Numbered from the stretch's first letter, positions 35,901 to 45,922 are shown. The stretch is DNA of 64,000 nucleotides from UBA6136 sp044237765 (GCA_044237765.1 JBIIEQ010000009.1:1-64000); one strand, 5' to 3'. Made by a program: numbers and translations. The notes: generated from the letters alone by a model not told the origin.

Positions 35901-36463
35901 CAGCGGCCCTCGGGCGCCACCGCAACCTGATAGACCGCTATGGCCTTGCGGATCCCCTCAAGGGACGCTCGCACACTCAGGGTCGCACCGGAAATACCAT
36001 CGACACCCTGATCAAGCTTGAGTTGACTCACGGGTTTGCGAAGCAAGGTGGCAAACCAGGCACTGGAGGGTTTGTATTCCGGCGGCTCATGGAATGCCAG
36101 TATTTCCGTTTTAACCAGTTCGCCCTTGGGTGAAAGCACGATCAACAGGGTTTCCGGCTGGGTACGCACGGTTTTCGACTCAATGGCCGCATAGCCAAGC
36201 AACTGACCGTTCTTGTTGTGTCCTTCATAGAAAGTAAAAAGCTGTCCGCCCAATTTTGCATGGGCCATTTTCTCAACCTCTGCGGTCTGTTCGTCCGTCA
36301 GAAAGACAGGCAGGTTCTCAATCTGCGCATCCTTGCCAAAGGCCAGCTCAAAGGCCTCCTCCTTGCTGTAGAACACTTCAGCATCACTGGTCACGGGTGT
36401 TCCTGAGAACAACGTCAAGAGGGCGAGGGTCAGAATGCTGCGGGGTAACCTTTTCAATAGCAT
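35900..36463 (-). CDS. exported FMN-binding domain protein, likely flavinylated
   Basis: A 187-residue protein from ATG 36463, which starts a clear signal peptide (MLLKRLPRSILTLALLTLFS); an ATG at 36478 adds five residues. The C-terminal FMN-binding domain, related to NqrC and RnfG, ends with DGISGATLSVRAS. In that D-x-x-S/T-G-A-T motif the Thr is the acceptor for FMN attached by ApbE. No apbE is in the window. Near the N-terminus is YSKEEAFELAFGKD. It should carry electrons on the periplasmic face, together with the adjacent membrane protein. The role in the cell is not known. Confidence 0.75.
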   Translation of the reverse strand: MLLKRLPRSILTLALLTLFSGTPVTSDAEVFYSKEEAFELAFGKDAQIENLPVFLTDEQTAEVEKMAHAKLGGQLFTFYEGHNKNGQLLGYAAIESKTVRTQPETLLIVLSPKGELVKTEILAFHEPPEYKPSSAWFATLLRKPVSQLKLDQGVDGISGATLSVRASLEGIRKAIAVYQVAVAPEGR

Positions 36464-36654
36464 GCCGGTCCGTTCCATACAAAGAAATGATGCCGCACTG
36501 TAAATGACAATAACTCCCATTTCAATGCAGTGAGTCGTGATGAGACGCACCGGGGCCTTTGATGCGTACTCCACACAAGAATCCGGCTCGGTTGTGCCCA
36601 CTCGCTCGCGCGGCGACAATGCCAGCCTGGTTCATCACCCGATCAGGAGTCATC

Positions 36655-38064
36655 GTGCCCCAGCAGTCAACACATGTCCGTCCGGAACTATCACGCGCCT
36701 TGGGTCCGGTCACTGCGGGCGCAATCCTGGCGGGCTCCGTCATCGGAACAGGCATTTTCCTGGTGCCCGCCACCATGGCGAGAGAGGCGGGTTCGATCGG
36801 GGGTGTTTTCGCCGTCTGGCTCTTTGGGGCACTACTCACACTCTGCGGTGCCTTCACTTACGCCGAACTGGGTTCAAGCTTGCCCGAAGCCGGCGGAGAA
36901 TATGCCTTCCTGCGTCGGGCTTATGGCCCGGTGTGGGGGTTTCTGTTCGGCTGGCAACAGATCGTGATCGGCAAGACGGGTTCGATTGCAACGATTGGCA
37001 TCGCAGCGAGCATCTTCATCGGCTATTTCGTCGCTGGACTGGACACAGACATTGTCCATCTTGGCCCCCTGAAAGTATCGGGACTGCAACTGCTCGCCAT
37101 CATCTGCATTGCCCTGCTGACTGGCGTGAATCTTTTGGGCGTTGCAAGGGGCGGGGCTGTGCAAAGCGTGCTGACCACACTCAAGATTGGCGCCATCCTA
37201 GCACTGGTCGTCGTAGCCCTGACCAGCGGAAAGGGGTCCTGGACGCATTTCACCGAGGCGGCATCCTCGGAGCCACGAACCTTTTCCGCGATATTGCTCG
37301 GCTACACAGCCGCGTTATCCGCGGCCCTGTGGGCGTATGACGGTTGGAACAATCTGACGATGGTGAGTGGGGAAATCCGCAACCCTCACCGAACCATTCC
37401 CCAGGTCCTGATCATGGGAATTCTTGGCGTCGCCGCCGTCTATCTGCTCGCCAATCTGACCTACTTCTATGTGCTTTCGTTTCCCGAAGTGCAGCACTCG
37501 GAGCGGGTGGCTCAGGATGTCGCGACCACGCTGCTTGGCAGCTCGGGAGGGCAAGCCATCACCGTAGCGGCGGCCATCTCCACCTTGGGCGCGCTCAATG
37601 GCGCCATCCTGTCCGGCGCCCGTGTTTTCTATGCCATGGCGCGGGATGGCCTGTTTTTCAAAAAAGTCGCCGCTGTACATCCGATTCATCACACCCCAGG
37701 CCCAGCCCTGATATTACAGGGGCTGCTGGCTTCGGGCCTTATCCTCGTATTGGGACACGACAAGGCGGCTTTTGAGCGGGTCCTGGACTATGCCCTGTTG
37801 GGTCTGTGGGGATTCTATGGCCTGACCTCGCTGTCTGTGATTGTCCTGAGGTATCGGCATCCCGACTTGCCCCGTCCCTATCTGACCTTGGGTTACCCCT
37901 GGGTCCCGCTGATATTCAGCCTGGTGGCACTGTTGTTCTGCATCAGCATCGTCTGGCGGCGACCGATGGAAAGCCTTTTCGGACTCGTCCTGCTGGCGCT
38001 GGGGCTGCCCTTTTATCTTTACTGGCAGCACACATCAAAGAAAACGGAAACCCGGGCGGGATGA
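36655..38064 (+). CDS. APC-superfamily amino acid permease
   Basis: A 469-residue transporter with about 12 hydrophobic segments. The GTG at 36655 is chosen because AGGAG (36645-36649) lies five bases before it; ATGs at 36559 and 36619 lack such a site. The first helix has GSVIGTGIFLVPA, the APC unwound substrate-binding motif, and AELGSSLPEAGGEYAFL follows. The style fits the LAT/basic amino acid or polyamine group. It would import amino acids or exchange them. Divergent from the FMN-binding gene. Confidence 0.87.
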   Translation: MPQQSTHVRPELSRALGPVTAGAILAGSVIGTGIFLVPATMAREAGSIGGVFAVWLFGALLTLCGAFTYAELGSSLPEAGGEYAFLRRAYGPVWGFLFGWQQIVIGKTGSIATIGIAASIFIGYFVAGLDTDIVHLGPLKVSGLQLLAIICIALLTGVNLLGVARGGAVQSVLTTLKIGAILALVVVALTSGKGSWTHFTEAASSEPRTFSAILLGYTAALSAALWAYDGWNNLTMVSGEIRNPHRTIPQVLIMGILGVAAVYLLANLTYFYVLSFPEVQHSERVAQDVATTLLGSSGGQAITVAAAISTLGALNGAILSGARVFYAMARDGLFFKKVAAVHPIHHTPGPALILQGLLASGLILVLGHDKAAFERVLDYALLGLWGFYGLTSLSVIVLRYRHPDLPRPYLTLGYPWVPLIFSLVALLFCISIVWRRPMESLFGLVLLALGLPFYLYWQHTSKKTETRAG

Positions 38065-38159
38065 ACTATTCCTGTGCGCCTCAGTCAATGGTCTCGGCCC
38101 GCATGGGGATCCGCTCCAGCCGGGACCAACCCTAAAAACAACAAAAATGAGGTGACATC

Positions 38160-38450
38160 ATGATTGGCGGCATCATTGCGATACTGATTGCCCTATGGTT
38201 CTACCGCGCGGCGGAATCTCGCCATTTATCCGGAATTCAATGGGCGATAGGCGGCGCCATTGCCTTTTACATCCCAAATTTCATCTGGAGCCTGATGATC
38301 GCCAAGCCCATGATGAATCAGCTGCACGCACAAAACGCCACAGGAATGGCATCCATGCTCGGATTCTCATCGGTGTTTGTCGGTGCCGTGGCCGCCATCT
38401 TGGTCCATTTTCTGGTTCTGCGCCGCATCCAGGCCCAGTCACTCAACTGA
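38160..38450 (+). CDS. small membrane protein of unknown function
   Basis: A 96-residue, strongly hydrophobic protein with three probable transmembrane helices (about residues 2-16, 25-46, 65-88). A GAGGTGA sequence ahead of ATG 38160 supports the start. It lies 95 bases behind the permease gene and in front of a strong terminator, so it may be cotranscribed with it. No family is recognised. Confidence 0.6.
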   Translation: MIGGIIAILIALWFYRAAESRHLSGIQWAIGGAIAFYIPNFIWSLMIAKPMMNQLHAQNATGMASMLGFSSVFVGAVAAILVHFLVLRRIQAQSLN

Positions 38451-38491
38451 AAACGAAAAAAAGGCGATGCCCGAAGGAATCACCTTTCTCG

Positions 38492-38521
38492 AAAAACGCC
38501 CGGATATTCCGGGCGTTTTTT
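38492..38521. terminator. strong bidirectional intrinsic terminator
   Basis: AAAAACGCCCGGA pairs with TCCGGGCGTTTTTT around a TAT loop. T runs follow on both strands. It lies between the convergent small membrane-protein gene and the peroxiredoxin gene and can end both transcripts. Confidence 0.9.
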
Positions 38522-38533
38522 ATGGGTACAGAC

Positions 38534-39139
38534 TTACAGCTTGGCTGCGTTTTCCGCCAGATAGGCGGCGACACCTTTGGCGTCAGGGGTCATGCCTTTG
38601 CTGCCCTTGCTCCAGCCAGCCGGACAAACTTCACCATGTTCTTCTACGAACTGCAGGGCATCCACGATGCGGATGAGCTCGTCCATGTTGCGGCCCAGCG
38701 GCAGATCATTGACGACCTGATGACGCACCTGACCGCTTTTGTCGATCAGAAAGGTACCGCGATAAGCGACGGCTGCGTCCGCATGTTCGACATCATAAGC
38801 CTTGCATATGGCATGACTCACATCGGCGATCATCGTGTAGCGAACCGGGCCGATGCCGCCCTTTTCGACCGGCGTATTGCGCCAAGCTGCATGTGTGAAC
38901 TGCGAGTCCACAGACACGGCCAGCACTTCGACACCACGGCTCTTCAGTTCGTCCAGACGATGATCAAGTGCGACCAACTCGGTCGGACAAACAAAAGTGA
39001 AGTCCAGCGGATAGAAGACGACGGCAACATACTTTCCCTTGGTCCGCTCGGAAAATGAATAGCTGTCAACGATGCTGCCATCACCCAAAACAGCAGCGGC
39101 TTTGAAATCGGGGGCTTGTTTACCAACCAGTACGCTCAT
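38534..39139 (-). CDS. typical 2-Cys peroxiredoxin (AhpC/Prx1 type)
   Basis: A 201-residue peroxidase. The peroxidatic Cys51 lies in TFVCPTE and the resolving Cys lies in GEVCPAGW, so it works as a 2-Cys enzyme that reduces H2O2 and alkyl peroxides with thioredoxin or AhpF. The sequence is closer to the Prx1/AhpC branch than to Bcp. Its stop lies 13 bases from the bidirectional terminator. No oxyR or ahpF is adjacent. Confidence 0.93.
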   Translation of the reverse strand: MSVLVGKQAPDFKAAAVLGDGSIVDSYSFSERTKGKYVAVVFYPLDFTFVCPTELVALDHRLDELKSRGVEVLAVSVDSQFTHAAWRNTPVEKGGIGPVRYTMIADVSHAICKAYDVEHADAAVAYRGTFLIDKSGQVRHQVVNDLPLGRNMDELIRIVDALQFVEEHGEVCPAGWSKGSKGMTPDAKGVAAYLAENAAKL

Positions 39140-39291
39140 TTCAGATCTCCTCTACGTTGAAGTGAAAAATCGGCAGAACCCAGTGCGTCCGCCATCAATA
39201 ACCGATGCAATAAATATCGCATTCAGAACATGCGAATTCTACAGCAAAATAGTAGGTAATTGGCGATTCGGCGAACGATCAAGCCGCCGCA

Positions 39292-40392
39292 TCAGTGAGC
39301 CAGGGTCCGCCTGGCGACCACCGCCTCGGCCAGTTTTTCCATCAGCACTTCACTGTCCTCCCAGCCCAGACAGGCATCGGTAATGCTTTGGCCATACGTC
39401 AGCGGCTTGCCCGTCTCCAGCTTTTGGTTACCTGCCGTCAGGTGACTTTCAATCATGACACCGAATATTCGGCGATCTCCCTCGGCAATCTGTTCTCCCA
39501 CCTCTTCGCTGACCTGCATTTGCCGGTGATACTGCTTGAGGCTGTTGGCATGGCTGAAATCGATCATGATCTGGGTCGGCAATCCTGCCTTTTCCAATGC
39601 TTCGGCCACGTACTGCACGCTGATGGCATCGTAATTCGGCCGATCGTTACCACCGCGGAGTATCAGGTGGCAGTCCTGATTGCCGGTGGTGGAGAAAATG
39701 GCCGAATGCCCCGCCTTGGTCAGCGACAGGAAATGATGCGGTCGCCGTGCGGCATGAATGGCGTCAATCGCCACCTGGACCCCGCCGTCGGTGGCGTTCT
39801 TGAAGCCGACCGGGCACGAAAGACCGGAAGCCAACTCCCGATGGACCTGGCTCTCGGTGGTTCTGGCACCAATGGCGCCCCAGGCAATCAGATCGGACAC
39901 GTACTGCGGCGAGATGACATCCAGATACTCCGTCGCCGCCGGCATGCCCATTTCATTCAGATCGCGCAAGAGCTTGCGGGCCGTGCGCAATCCCTTGTTG
40001 ATATTGAAACTTTCATCCAGGTCCGGGTCATTGATCAGCCCTTTCCAGCCCACGGTCGTCCGGGGTTTCTCAAAATACACCCGCATGACGATAACCAGAT
40101 CGCGTTCCAGTTTCTCCTTGAGCACCAGCAACCGACGCGCATAGTCGATGGCGGCTTCCGGATCGTGGATTGAACAGGGTCCGATAATCACCAGGAGGCG
40201 GTCATCCTGCCCGGCCAGAATATTGTGAATGGCACGACGGGCCGTCAGCACCGCCTGCGCGGCGTTGCCGGTAATCGGAAACTCGTCATGCGCTTCATGC
40301 GGCGCGATGACCTGCTTGATTTCGGTGATCCGAAGATCATCCGTATTGAAAGCGTTATGTGCGACCGGAACGACGTCCTCGGACTGGTTCAT
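39292..40392 (-). CDS. aroG: class I DAHP synthase (3-deoxy-7-phosphoheptulonate synthase)
   Basis: A 366-residue enzyme joining phosphoenolpyruvate and erythrose 4-phosphate, the first step of aromatic amino acid synthesis. Visible motifs are VIIGPCSIHDPEAAIDYARR, RVYFEKPRTTVGWKGLINDP, GARTTESQ, PVGFKNATDG and IMIDFSHANS. The ATG at 40392 is used; nine residues in front are unlikely. It belongs to the AroF/G/H class, one of which would be feedback-inhibited by an aromatic amino acid; the inhibited form cannot be told from the sequence alone. The shikimate pathway is continued here by aroQ. Confidence 0.93.
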   Translation of the reverse strand: MNQSEDVVPVAHNAFNTDDLRITEIKQVIAPHEAHDEFPITGNAAQAVLTARRAIHNILAGQDDRLLVIIGPCSIHDPEAAIDYARRLLVLKEKLERDLVIVMRVYFEKPRTTVGWKGLINDPDLDESFNINKGLRTARKLLRDLNEMGMPAATEYLDVISPQYVSDLIAWGAIGARTTESQVHRELASGLSCPVGFKNATDGGVQVAIDAIHAARRPHHFLSLTKAGHSAIFSTTGNQDCHLILRGGNDRPNYDAISVQYVAEALEKAGLPTQIMIDFSHANSLKQYHRQMQVSEEVGEQIAEGDRRIFGVMIESHLTAGNQKLETGKPLTYGQSITDACLGWEDSEVLMEKLAEAVVARRTLAH

Positions 40393-40531
40393 AGGAATTT
40401 CCAAGTGCAAAAGGCCCAAGGCGGGCCAGATAAAAACAGAAGCGATGACCTATCTTATCGCGGAGCCAGGGCCGGAGGCTACTCGAACGCCCACCCGACC
40501 CGGGTCTCAGGATGCGCGGGTCGCGAGCTTT

Positions 40532-41125
40532 TCACCAGAGGTCGTAGCGCGAATTGGGGACCGACCACTTCAGACTGGCCATGATCTTCTGGCCTCCCTG
40601 CACCCGGATCTTCTTCATCACCGTGCCTTCGCGACTGTGATACTGCTTGCCGTAGAAGAAACCGTATTCGTCCCAGATGTGATGCTGCCAGACAATGTGG
40701 GCCACAAGATAAAATTCGCCATCCGCGACCCGGTCGAAAATGAAATGCCCATCCCCATCACAGGCAACGGTTCGACCGGTTTCCAGGAAATGTGAATCCA
40801 CCGCCAGGTTCGATGGCCCGTCCTCTTTGGAGCGGTAATAGAACCCCTGGGGCCTAGCGTTATTGGGTTCAACTGTCTCGTAAGTCAGCCGCGCCCATTC
40901 GCGGGCATAAGGGGTTGCCGGGTAGAGCGTCGCGCTATCGCCGGCACAGGAGAGTACCCCACCGCTCGATAACCACATCAAGGCCGTTCCCACGATCTGG
41001 TTGGTCCCCGGCTCCAGCATTTTTCGGGCCGCGGCCGGATTGAAGGGCGGGGATATACGCACGCGCTGTGGCCCCTCACAGGCCCCCAGCAACAACAGCC
41101 CAAACAACAAGCCCGACCTAAACAT
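40532..41125 (-). CDS. lipoprotein of unknown function
   Basis: A 197-residue protein with a short signal peptide ending in lipobox LLGAC. Mature features include SPPFNPAAARKMLEPGTNQI, a GTALMWLSSGG stretch and DGDGHFIFDRVADGEFYLVA, which resembles a carboxypeptidase regulatory-type beta-sandwich (G-x-F-x-F-x-x-V-x-x-G-x-Y pattern). That is a weak structural guess. It starts 60 bases after purL's stop on the same strand, so it may ride on the purL transcript. Confidence 0.6.
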   Translation of the reverse strand: MFRSGLLFGLLLLGACEGPQRVRISPPFNPAAARKMLEPGTNQIVGTALMWLSSGGVLSCAGDSATLYPATPYAREWARLTYETVEPNNARPQGFYYRSKEDGPSNLAVDSHFLETGRTVACDGDGHFIFDRVADGEFYLVAHIVWQHHIWDEYGFFYGKQYHSREGTVMKKIRVQGGQKIMASLKWSVPNSRYDLW

Positions 41126-41185
41126 ACAGCCCCGAGCCCGGCAGGTATCCCAGAAAGGCTCGACTGACTTTCGGATAAGCCATTT

Positions 41186-44100
41186 TTAACCCACCCAGCG
41201 GCGGGCATTGCGGAACATTCGCATCCACGGGCCATACTCGCCCCAGTCACTGGAACGCCAGGAGTTCTGAATGGCCCGGAAACCCCGCTCCGGATGCGGC
41301 ATCATGATGGTGAAGCGACCATCCTGCGTCGTCAGTCCGGTCACCCCATCGGGCGAACCGTTCGGGTTGGCGGGAAATGCTTCGGTGACGCGGCCGTAAT
41401 GGTCAACATAGCGCAAGGCCACCCGCGCTTCGGTGGCGTGACCATGACGAAACTCCGCCCTGCCCTCCCCGTGCGCAATGACGACCGGCAGGCGCGAGCC
41501 AGCCATGTCGGTCAACAGAATCGAGGGCGAGGCCTCGATCTGCACCATCGCCACACGCGCCTCGAACTGCTCCGACAGATTTCGCTGGAATGAGGGCCAC
41601 GCCGTGGCTCCCTGGATCAGTTCAGAAAGGTGCGACATCATCTGACAACCATTACAGACACCCAATCCGAAAGTGTCCTCGCGATGGAAGAAGGCCTGGA
41701 AGGTTTCACGCGCCCGGGGATTGAGCAATATCGACTTGGCCCAGCCGCCGCCCGCCCCGAGCACGTCGCCATAGGAAAATCCGCCACAAGCCACCAGGCC
41801 GGTGAATCCTTCCAGTGCCACGCGGTTTTCGAGGACATCACTCATGTGGACATCGACTGCCGTGAATCCGGCACGATCGAACGCGGCAGCCATCTCGACA
41901 TGTCCATTTACACCCTGTTCACGCAGGATGGCGACACGGGGGCGGGATTTCAGCAGGAACGGCGCGGCAATGTCCTTCTGCGGATCAAAACTGAGGTGCG
42001 AAGAAAGTCCGGGGTCGGCATCATCGGCGATAGCCGCGAATTCCTGGCGAGCACAATCGGGATTGTCCCGCAGGGACTGGATGCGGCAACTGGTTTCGGA
42101 CCAGATCGACTGGAGCTCCGATCGTGTTGTCGAGAACAACGTTGACGCACCATGACGCAGCGTGATCTGACCGGTTTTGCGGGGAGCGCCCAGTATATGA
42201 ACGTGATGTCCCAGCCCCGCCTGATTGAGCACGCTCAATACGCTATCAAGGTCACGACTGCCTACCTGGATCACGGCACCCAGTTCCTCGGCAAACAACG
42301 CGGCAAGACTGTCCTTGCCCAGCGAAGAAAGATCGATGTCCAGACCGCATCGAGCGGCGAAAGCCATTTCCACCAGCGTCGCGAAAAGACCACCATCAGA
42401 GCGGTCATGGTAAGCCAACAGCAGACCCGCCTGATTGAGTGACTGTATCGCGTCAAAAAAGGCCTTGAACAGGCGGGGATCTTCGAGATCGGGACAGTCG
42501 TCGCCGAGCTGACCATGTACCTGAGCCAGCACGGAACCGCCCAAGCGATTGCGACCTAGCCCCAGATCGATTAGCAACAAGTAGGTATCGCCCTTGTTCA
42601 GCCGGAGTTCGGGCGTCAGCGTCAGACGAATGTCTGATACCGGCGCGAAGGCGGTAATGATCAACGACAGTGGCGAGCGCATGACCACGTCCTGACCCGA
42701 CTGCCTCCACACGGTCTTCATGGACAGTGAATCCTTACCAACCGGAATCGCGATTCCGAGCGCCGGACACAGCTCCATGCCAACGGTTTTGACGGTATCG
42801 AATAATCGGGCGTCCTCATCCGGACTGCCGGCGGCCGCCATCCAGTTGGCCGAGAGTTTGATATCACCCATCGACGCGACACGGGCGGCGGCCAGATTGG
42901 TCAGGGCTTCACCCACGGCCATGCGTCCCGAGGCCGGCGCATCGATCAGTGCGATTGGCGCACGTTCTCCCATGGCCATGGCCTCGCCGGTCGTGGCACG
43001 GAAACCCGTCGCGGTCACGCCGACATCGGCCACCGGCACCTGCCAGGGGCCGACCATCTGATCGCGCGCCACCAGACCGCCCACGGAACGATCCCCGATA
43101 TGTATCAGGAAACTCTTGTCGGCGACGGAAGGACAGCGAAGCACCCGACGAGCCGCCTCGGCCAGATCGACTTCAGCGAGATTCAGTGGGGGCAACGTGG
43201 GCGACTCGCGCCGGGCCTCACGCTGCATCCTGGGCGGTTTCCCGAACAGTAACGACATCGGAATATTGACCGCATCATCGCCCAGCAGCCGATCGGCCAA
43301 GACCAGCTGCTCTTCCGCGGTGGCCTGTCCGATCACCGCATAAGGACAGCGCTCGCGTTCACAAAAGGCACGGAACAGCGGCAATGTCTCCGGCTTCAGC
43401 GCCAGCACATAGCGCTCCTGGGACTCATTGCACCAGATCTGCATCGGCGACATGCCGGGCTCGTCGCTCAGCACCTCGCGCAATTCGAAGCGACCACCGC
43501 GACCCGCATCATGGATGATTTCGGGAACGCCGTTGGACAGCCCGCCAGCCCCGACGTCATGGATGGACAGGATGGGCGTGTCATCACCGAGGGCATTGCA
43601 ACGATTGATCACTTCCTGGCAGCGGCGCTGCATTTCCGGGTTCTCGCGCTGCACCGAAGCGAAATCGAGGGCTTCGGCACTTTCACCGGATGCCACGGAC
43701 GAAGCCGCGCCACCCCCCAGACCAATCAGCATGGCCGGCCCGCCCAGAACGACGATGGGCGCCCCGGGCGGAATCGGGTTCTTGCCGAGTTGCTGACCGC
43801 GGATGTTGCCCATGCCGCCCGCCAGCATGATGGGCTTGTGATAACCCCGCAGTCCCTCGCCCAGCGCTTCCGGCTGCTCGAAGGTACGGAAATACCCGCA
43901 GATATTGGGCCGGCCGAATTCGTTGTTGAACGCAGCGCCTCCCAGCGGACCGGCGATCATGATATCCAGGGCCGAGGCGATGCGACCGGGTTTGCCATGA
44001 TCCTGCTCCCAGGGTTGCTCGAAGCCCGGAATACGCAAATTGGAGACCGAGAATCCGGTCAAACCGGCCTTGGTATGCGAGCCGCGTCCGGTCGCCGCCT

Positions 44101-45055
44101 CGTCGCGAATTTCACCGCCAGACCCGGTCGCCGCGCCCGGGAAAGGAGATATGGCCGTCGGATGATTGTGGGTCTCCACCTTCATCAGCAGATGCGCGGG
44201 CTCTTCCCGGTAGCCATATTCAAGACTGCCCGGATCGCGCAGAAAAACCGGAGTTACCGGCCCTTCCACCACTGCCGCATTGTCACTGTAGGCCGACAGA
44301 ATCCCAGCCGGAGAAACCCTGCTGGTGTTGCGAATCATGGCGAACAGGGACTGATCCTGCTCATCGCCATCGACCACCCAGCTCGCATTGAAAATCTTGT
44401 GCCGGCAATGCTCGGAGTTGGCCTGGGCGAACATCATCAGCTCGACATCGGTCGGATCGCGACCCAGCGCGGCAAAGCTCTCGGCCAGGTAATCCAGCTC
44501 GTCCTCCGAGAGTGCCAGACCCAGCGTCTGATTTGCGGCCACCAGAGCCGGACGCCCTTCGGCCAGCACTGGCACGGTGTCAACCTGAGATGGCGCATGA
44601 TGCTGAAAGACGCCATCCTCCTGCCCCGGAACCAGCACGGTCTGGGTCATGCGGTCATGCAGCAGCGCCTGAATCGCGACACTCGATTCAGATGTGAGGG
44701 ACGCGCCGACCTGTAGCGTGAAATGCACGCCCCGCTCGATTCGCAGCACGGACTCCAGGCGACAATGGTGGGCAATATCGGTGGCCTTGCTGGACCAGGG
44801 CGAAAGCGTGCCGAGGCGGGGCACGACCAGATATTCGAGAGACCCGACGACCGAAGTCTCGGGCGCCTGACCATAATCCAGAATCGACTTCAGTCGTTCC
44901 AGCGCCGCCTCATCGAGTTCGCCGGAAGTTTCGACCAGGTGCACATAGCGGGCATCAAGCCCGGTTACGGTCGGTTCGACGGCTTGCAATTCGGCCAGCA
45001 ACCGACCGCGGCGAGAGGGTGACAGCGCAGAGGGGCCCTGAAGTTTAAGGATCAT
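41186..45055 (-). CDS. purL: phosphoribosylformylglycinamidine synthase, large fused form
   Basis: A 1289-residue enzyme of the gammaproteobacterial PurL type: it converts FGAR, glutamine and ATP to FGAM in purine synthesis. The N-terminal domain, two ATP-grasp-like AIR-synthase repeats and a C-terminal glutaminase are in order. Recognisable parts are VETHNHPTAISPFPGAATGS, HDVGAGGLSNGVPE, and LGVCNGCQMMSHL with the glutaminase Cys. Length fits the normal 1290-1300. It is a single-gene operon or shares a transcript with the small lipoprotein gene behind it. Confidence 0.98.
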   Translation of the reverse strand: MILKLQGPSALSPSRRGRLLAELQAVEPTVTGLDARYVHLVETSGELDEAALERLKSILDYGQAPETSVVGSLEYLVVPRLGTLSPWSSKATDIAHHCRLESVLRIERGVHFTLQVGASLTSESSVAIQALLHDRMTQTVLVPGQEDGVFQHHAPSQVDTVPVLAEGRPALVAANQTLGLALSEDELDYLAESFAALGRDPTDVELMMFAQANSEHCRHKIFNASWVVDGDEQDQSLFAMIRNTSRVSPAGILSAYSDNAAVVEGPVTPVFLRDPGSLEYGYREEPAHLLMKVETHNHPTAISPFPGAATGSGGEIRDEAATGRGSHTKAGLTGFSVSNLRIPGFEQPWEQDHGKPGRIASALDIMIAGPLGGAAFNNEFGRPNICGYFRTFEQPEALGEGLRGYHKPIMLAGGMGNIRGQQLGKNPIPPGAPIVVLGGPAMLIGLGGGAASSVASGESAEALDFASVQRENPEMQRRCQEVINRCNALGDDTPILSIHDVGAGGLSNGVPEIIHDAGRGGRFELREVLSDEPGMSPMQIWCNESQERYVLALKPETLPLFRAFCERERCPYAVIGQATAEEQLVLADRLLGDDAVNIPMSLLFGKPPRMQREARRESPTLPPLNLAEVDLAEAARRVLRCPSVADKSFLIHIGDRSVGGLVARDQMVGPWQVPVADVGVTATGFRATTGEAMAMGERAPIALIDAPASGRMAVGEALTNLAAARVASMGDIKLSANWMAAAGSPDEDARLFDTVKTVGMELCPALGIAIPVGKDSLSMKTVWRQSGQDVVMRSPLSLIITAFAPVSDIRLTLTPELRLNKGDTYLLLIDLGLGRNRLGGSVLAQVHGQLGDDCPDLEDPRLFKAFFDAIQSLNQAGLLLAYHDRSDGGLFATLVEMAFAARCGLDIDLSSLGKDSLAALFAEELGAVIQVGSRDLDSVLSVLNQAGLGHHVHILGAPRKTGQITLRHGASTLFSTTRSELQSIWSETSCRIQSLRDNPDCARQEFAAIADDADPGLSSHLSFDPQKDIAAPFLLKSRPRVAILREQGVNGHVEMAAAFDRAGFTAVDVHMSDVLENRVALEGFTGLVACGGFSYGDVLGAGGGWAKSILLNPRARETFQAFFHREDTFGLGVCNGCQMMSHLSELIQGATAWPSFQRNLSEQFEARVAMVQIEASPSILLTDMAGSRLPVVIAHGEGRAEFRHGHATEARVALRYVDHYGRVTEAFPANPNGSPDGVTGLTTQDGRFTIMMPHPERGFRAIQNSWRSSDWGEYGPWMRMFRNARRWVG

Positions 45056-45184
45056 GCTCCGACCTTTATGGGGTGGTGATTAAGAGACCGGGCAGCCGCA
45101 TTGAACAGGCCCGAACGTCGGCCAAGGGCATCCATCGTTTTCACCATGAATGCCCGCAGGGATGGGAATGATCGCAGAACCGAA

Positions 45185-45922
45185 TCAGGATGCCGGCTTC
45201 TCGCCCTTGCCGCCCAACGCCGTATTTTGCAGCGTGTCGTTCAGCTGTTTCAGCAGATCAAGACCCGGCCCGTCGCGTTGCGGCTTGCCCTCCGAATCCT
45301 GAACGTAAATCGAGGTCACGCCGGATTTTTCCTCCAGCTTGACTCGATATTCCTTGGTGCCGCCAGGACCGCCATTGAACATCTCGGCCACATCGCCGAA
45401 GAAGCCTTTGTCCTCATAGGGCTTCTGATCCTTGGCAAAGTGGACGAAGTACAGCCCATCCGCGCGATTCTGATCGACGATCTCCAGCTTTTGCCGTCCC
45501 AGGGCCTTGTTGACTTCGGCCCAGGTAATGTCAAACGGCGCCTGCACCTCGATGAGCGGGACATCCGATGAGCTTTCGGCCAGAACCGGCTTGGGATGAT
45601 CCTTGCCGGCCCGCATGGACTTGGCATCTTCCGGCGACATTTCGGCGCCGGGTGCCGGCGTTGCCTCCCGGTCGGAAGGCGCTGCCGAGGCAGACTCATC
45701 CGCAGAGGCGGGTGATTCCCACGAAGGTCGGTTTCCCCCCGAGGCGCCATCGATGGTGGATGAGCTCAAATCCGGCGGTATTTCCAGTGCCGCTATTTCA
45801 GTGCTGTACTGGTATTGCTTGTGCTTGTCCGGGAACCAGCCTTCAATGGTGCTGCAGCCTGTCAGCAAGGCCAGCGCGAAGGAAGCCGCCAGCAACGGAC
45901 GCTGGCCATGAGTCTTAAACAT
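45185..45922 (-). CDS. bamC: outer-membrane assembly lipoprotein BamC
   Basis: A 245-residue lipoprotein with lipobox LLTGC (Cys23) followed by a Ser/Ala/Pro-rich unstructured region and one helix-grip domain (residues about 125-240, with PFDITWAEVNKALGRQKLEI and GLYFVHFAKD). BamC is part of the BAM complex that folds beta-barrels. E. coli BamC is 344 residues with two such domains; this one appears to have only one. Its start overlaps dapA's stop by 8 bases, as in E. coli. Confidence 0.88.
   Translation of the reverse strand: MFKTHGQRPLLAASFALALLTGCSTIEGWFPDKHKQYQYSTEIAALEIPPDLSSSTIDGASGGNRPSWESPASADESASAAPSDREATPAPGAEMSPEDAKSMRAGKDHPKPVLAESSSDVPLIEVQAPFDITWAEVNKALGRQKLEIVDQNRADGLYFVHFAKDQKPYEDKGFFGDVAEMFNGGPGGTKEYRVKLEEKSGVTSIYVQDSEGKPQRDGPGLDLLKQLNDTLQNTALGGKGEKPAS

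Noticed and set aside
43511..44716. 401-codon open frame on the plus strand
   Set aside because: Antisense to purL; the translation shows no family motif.
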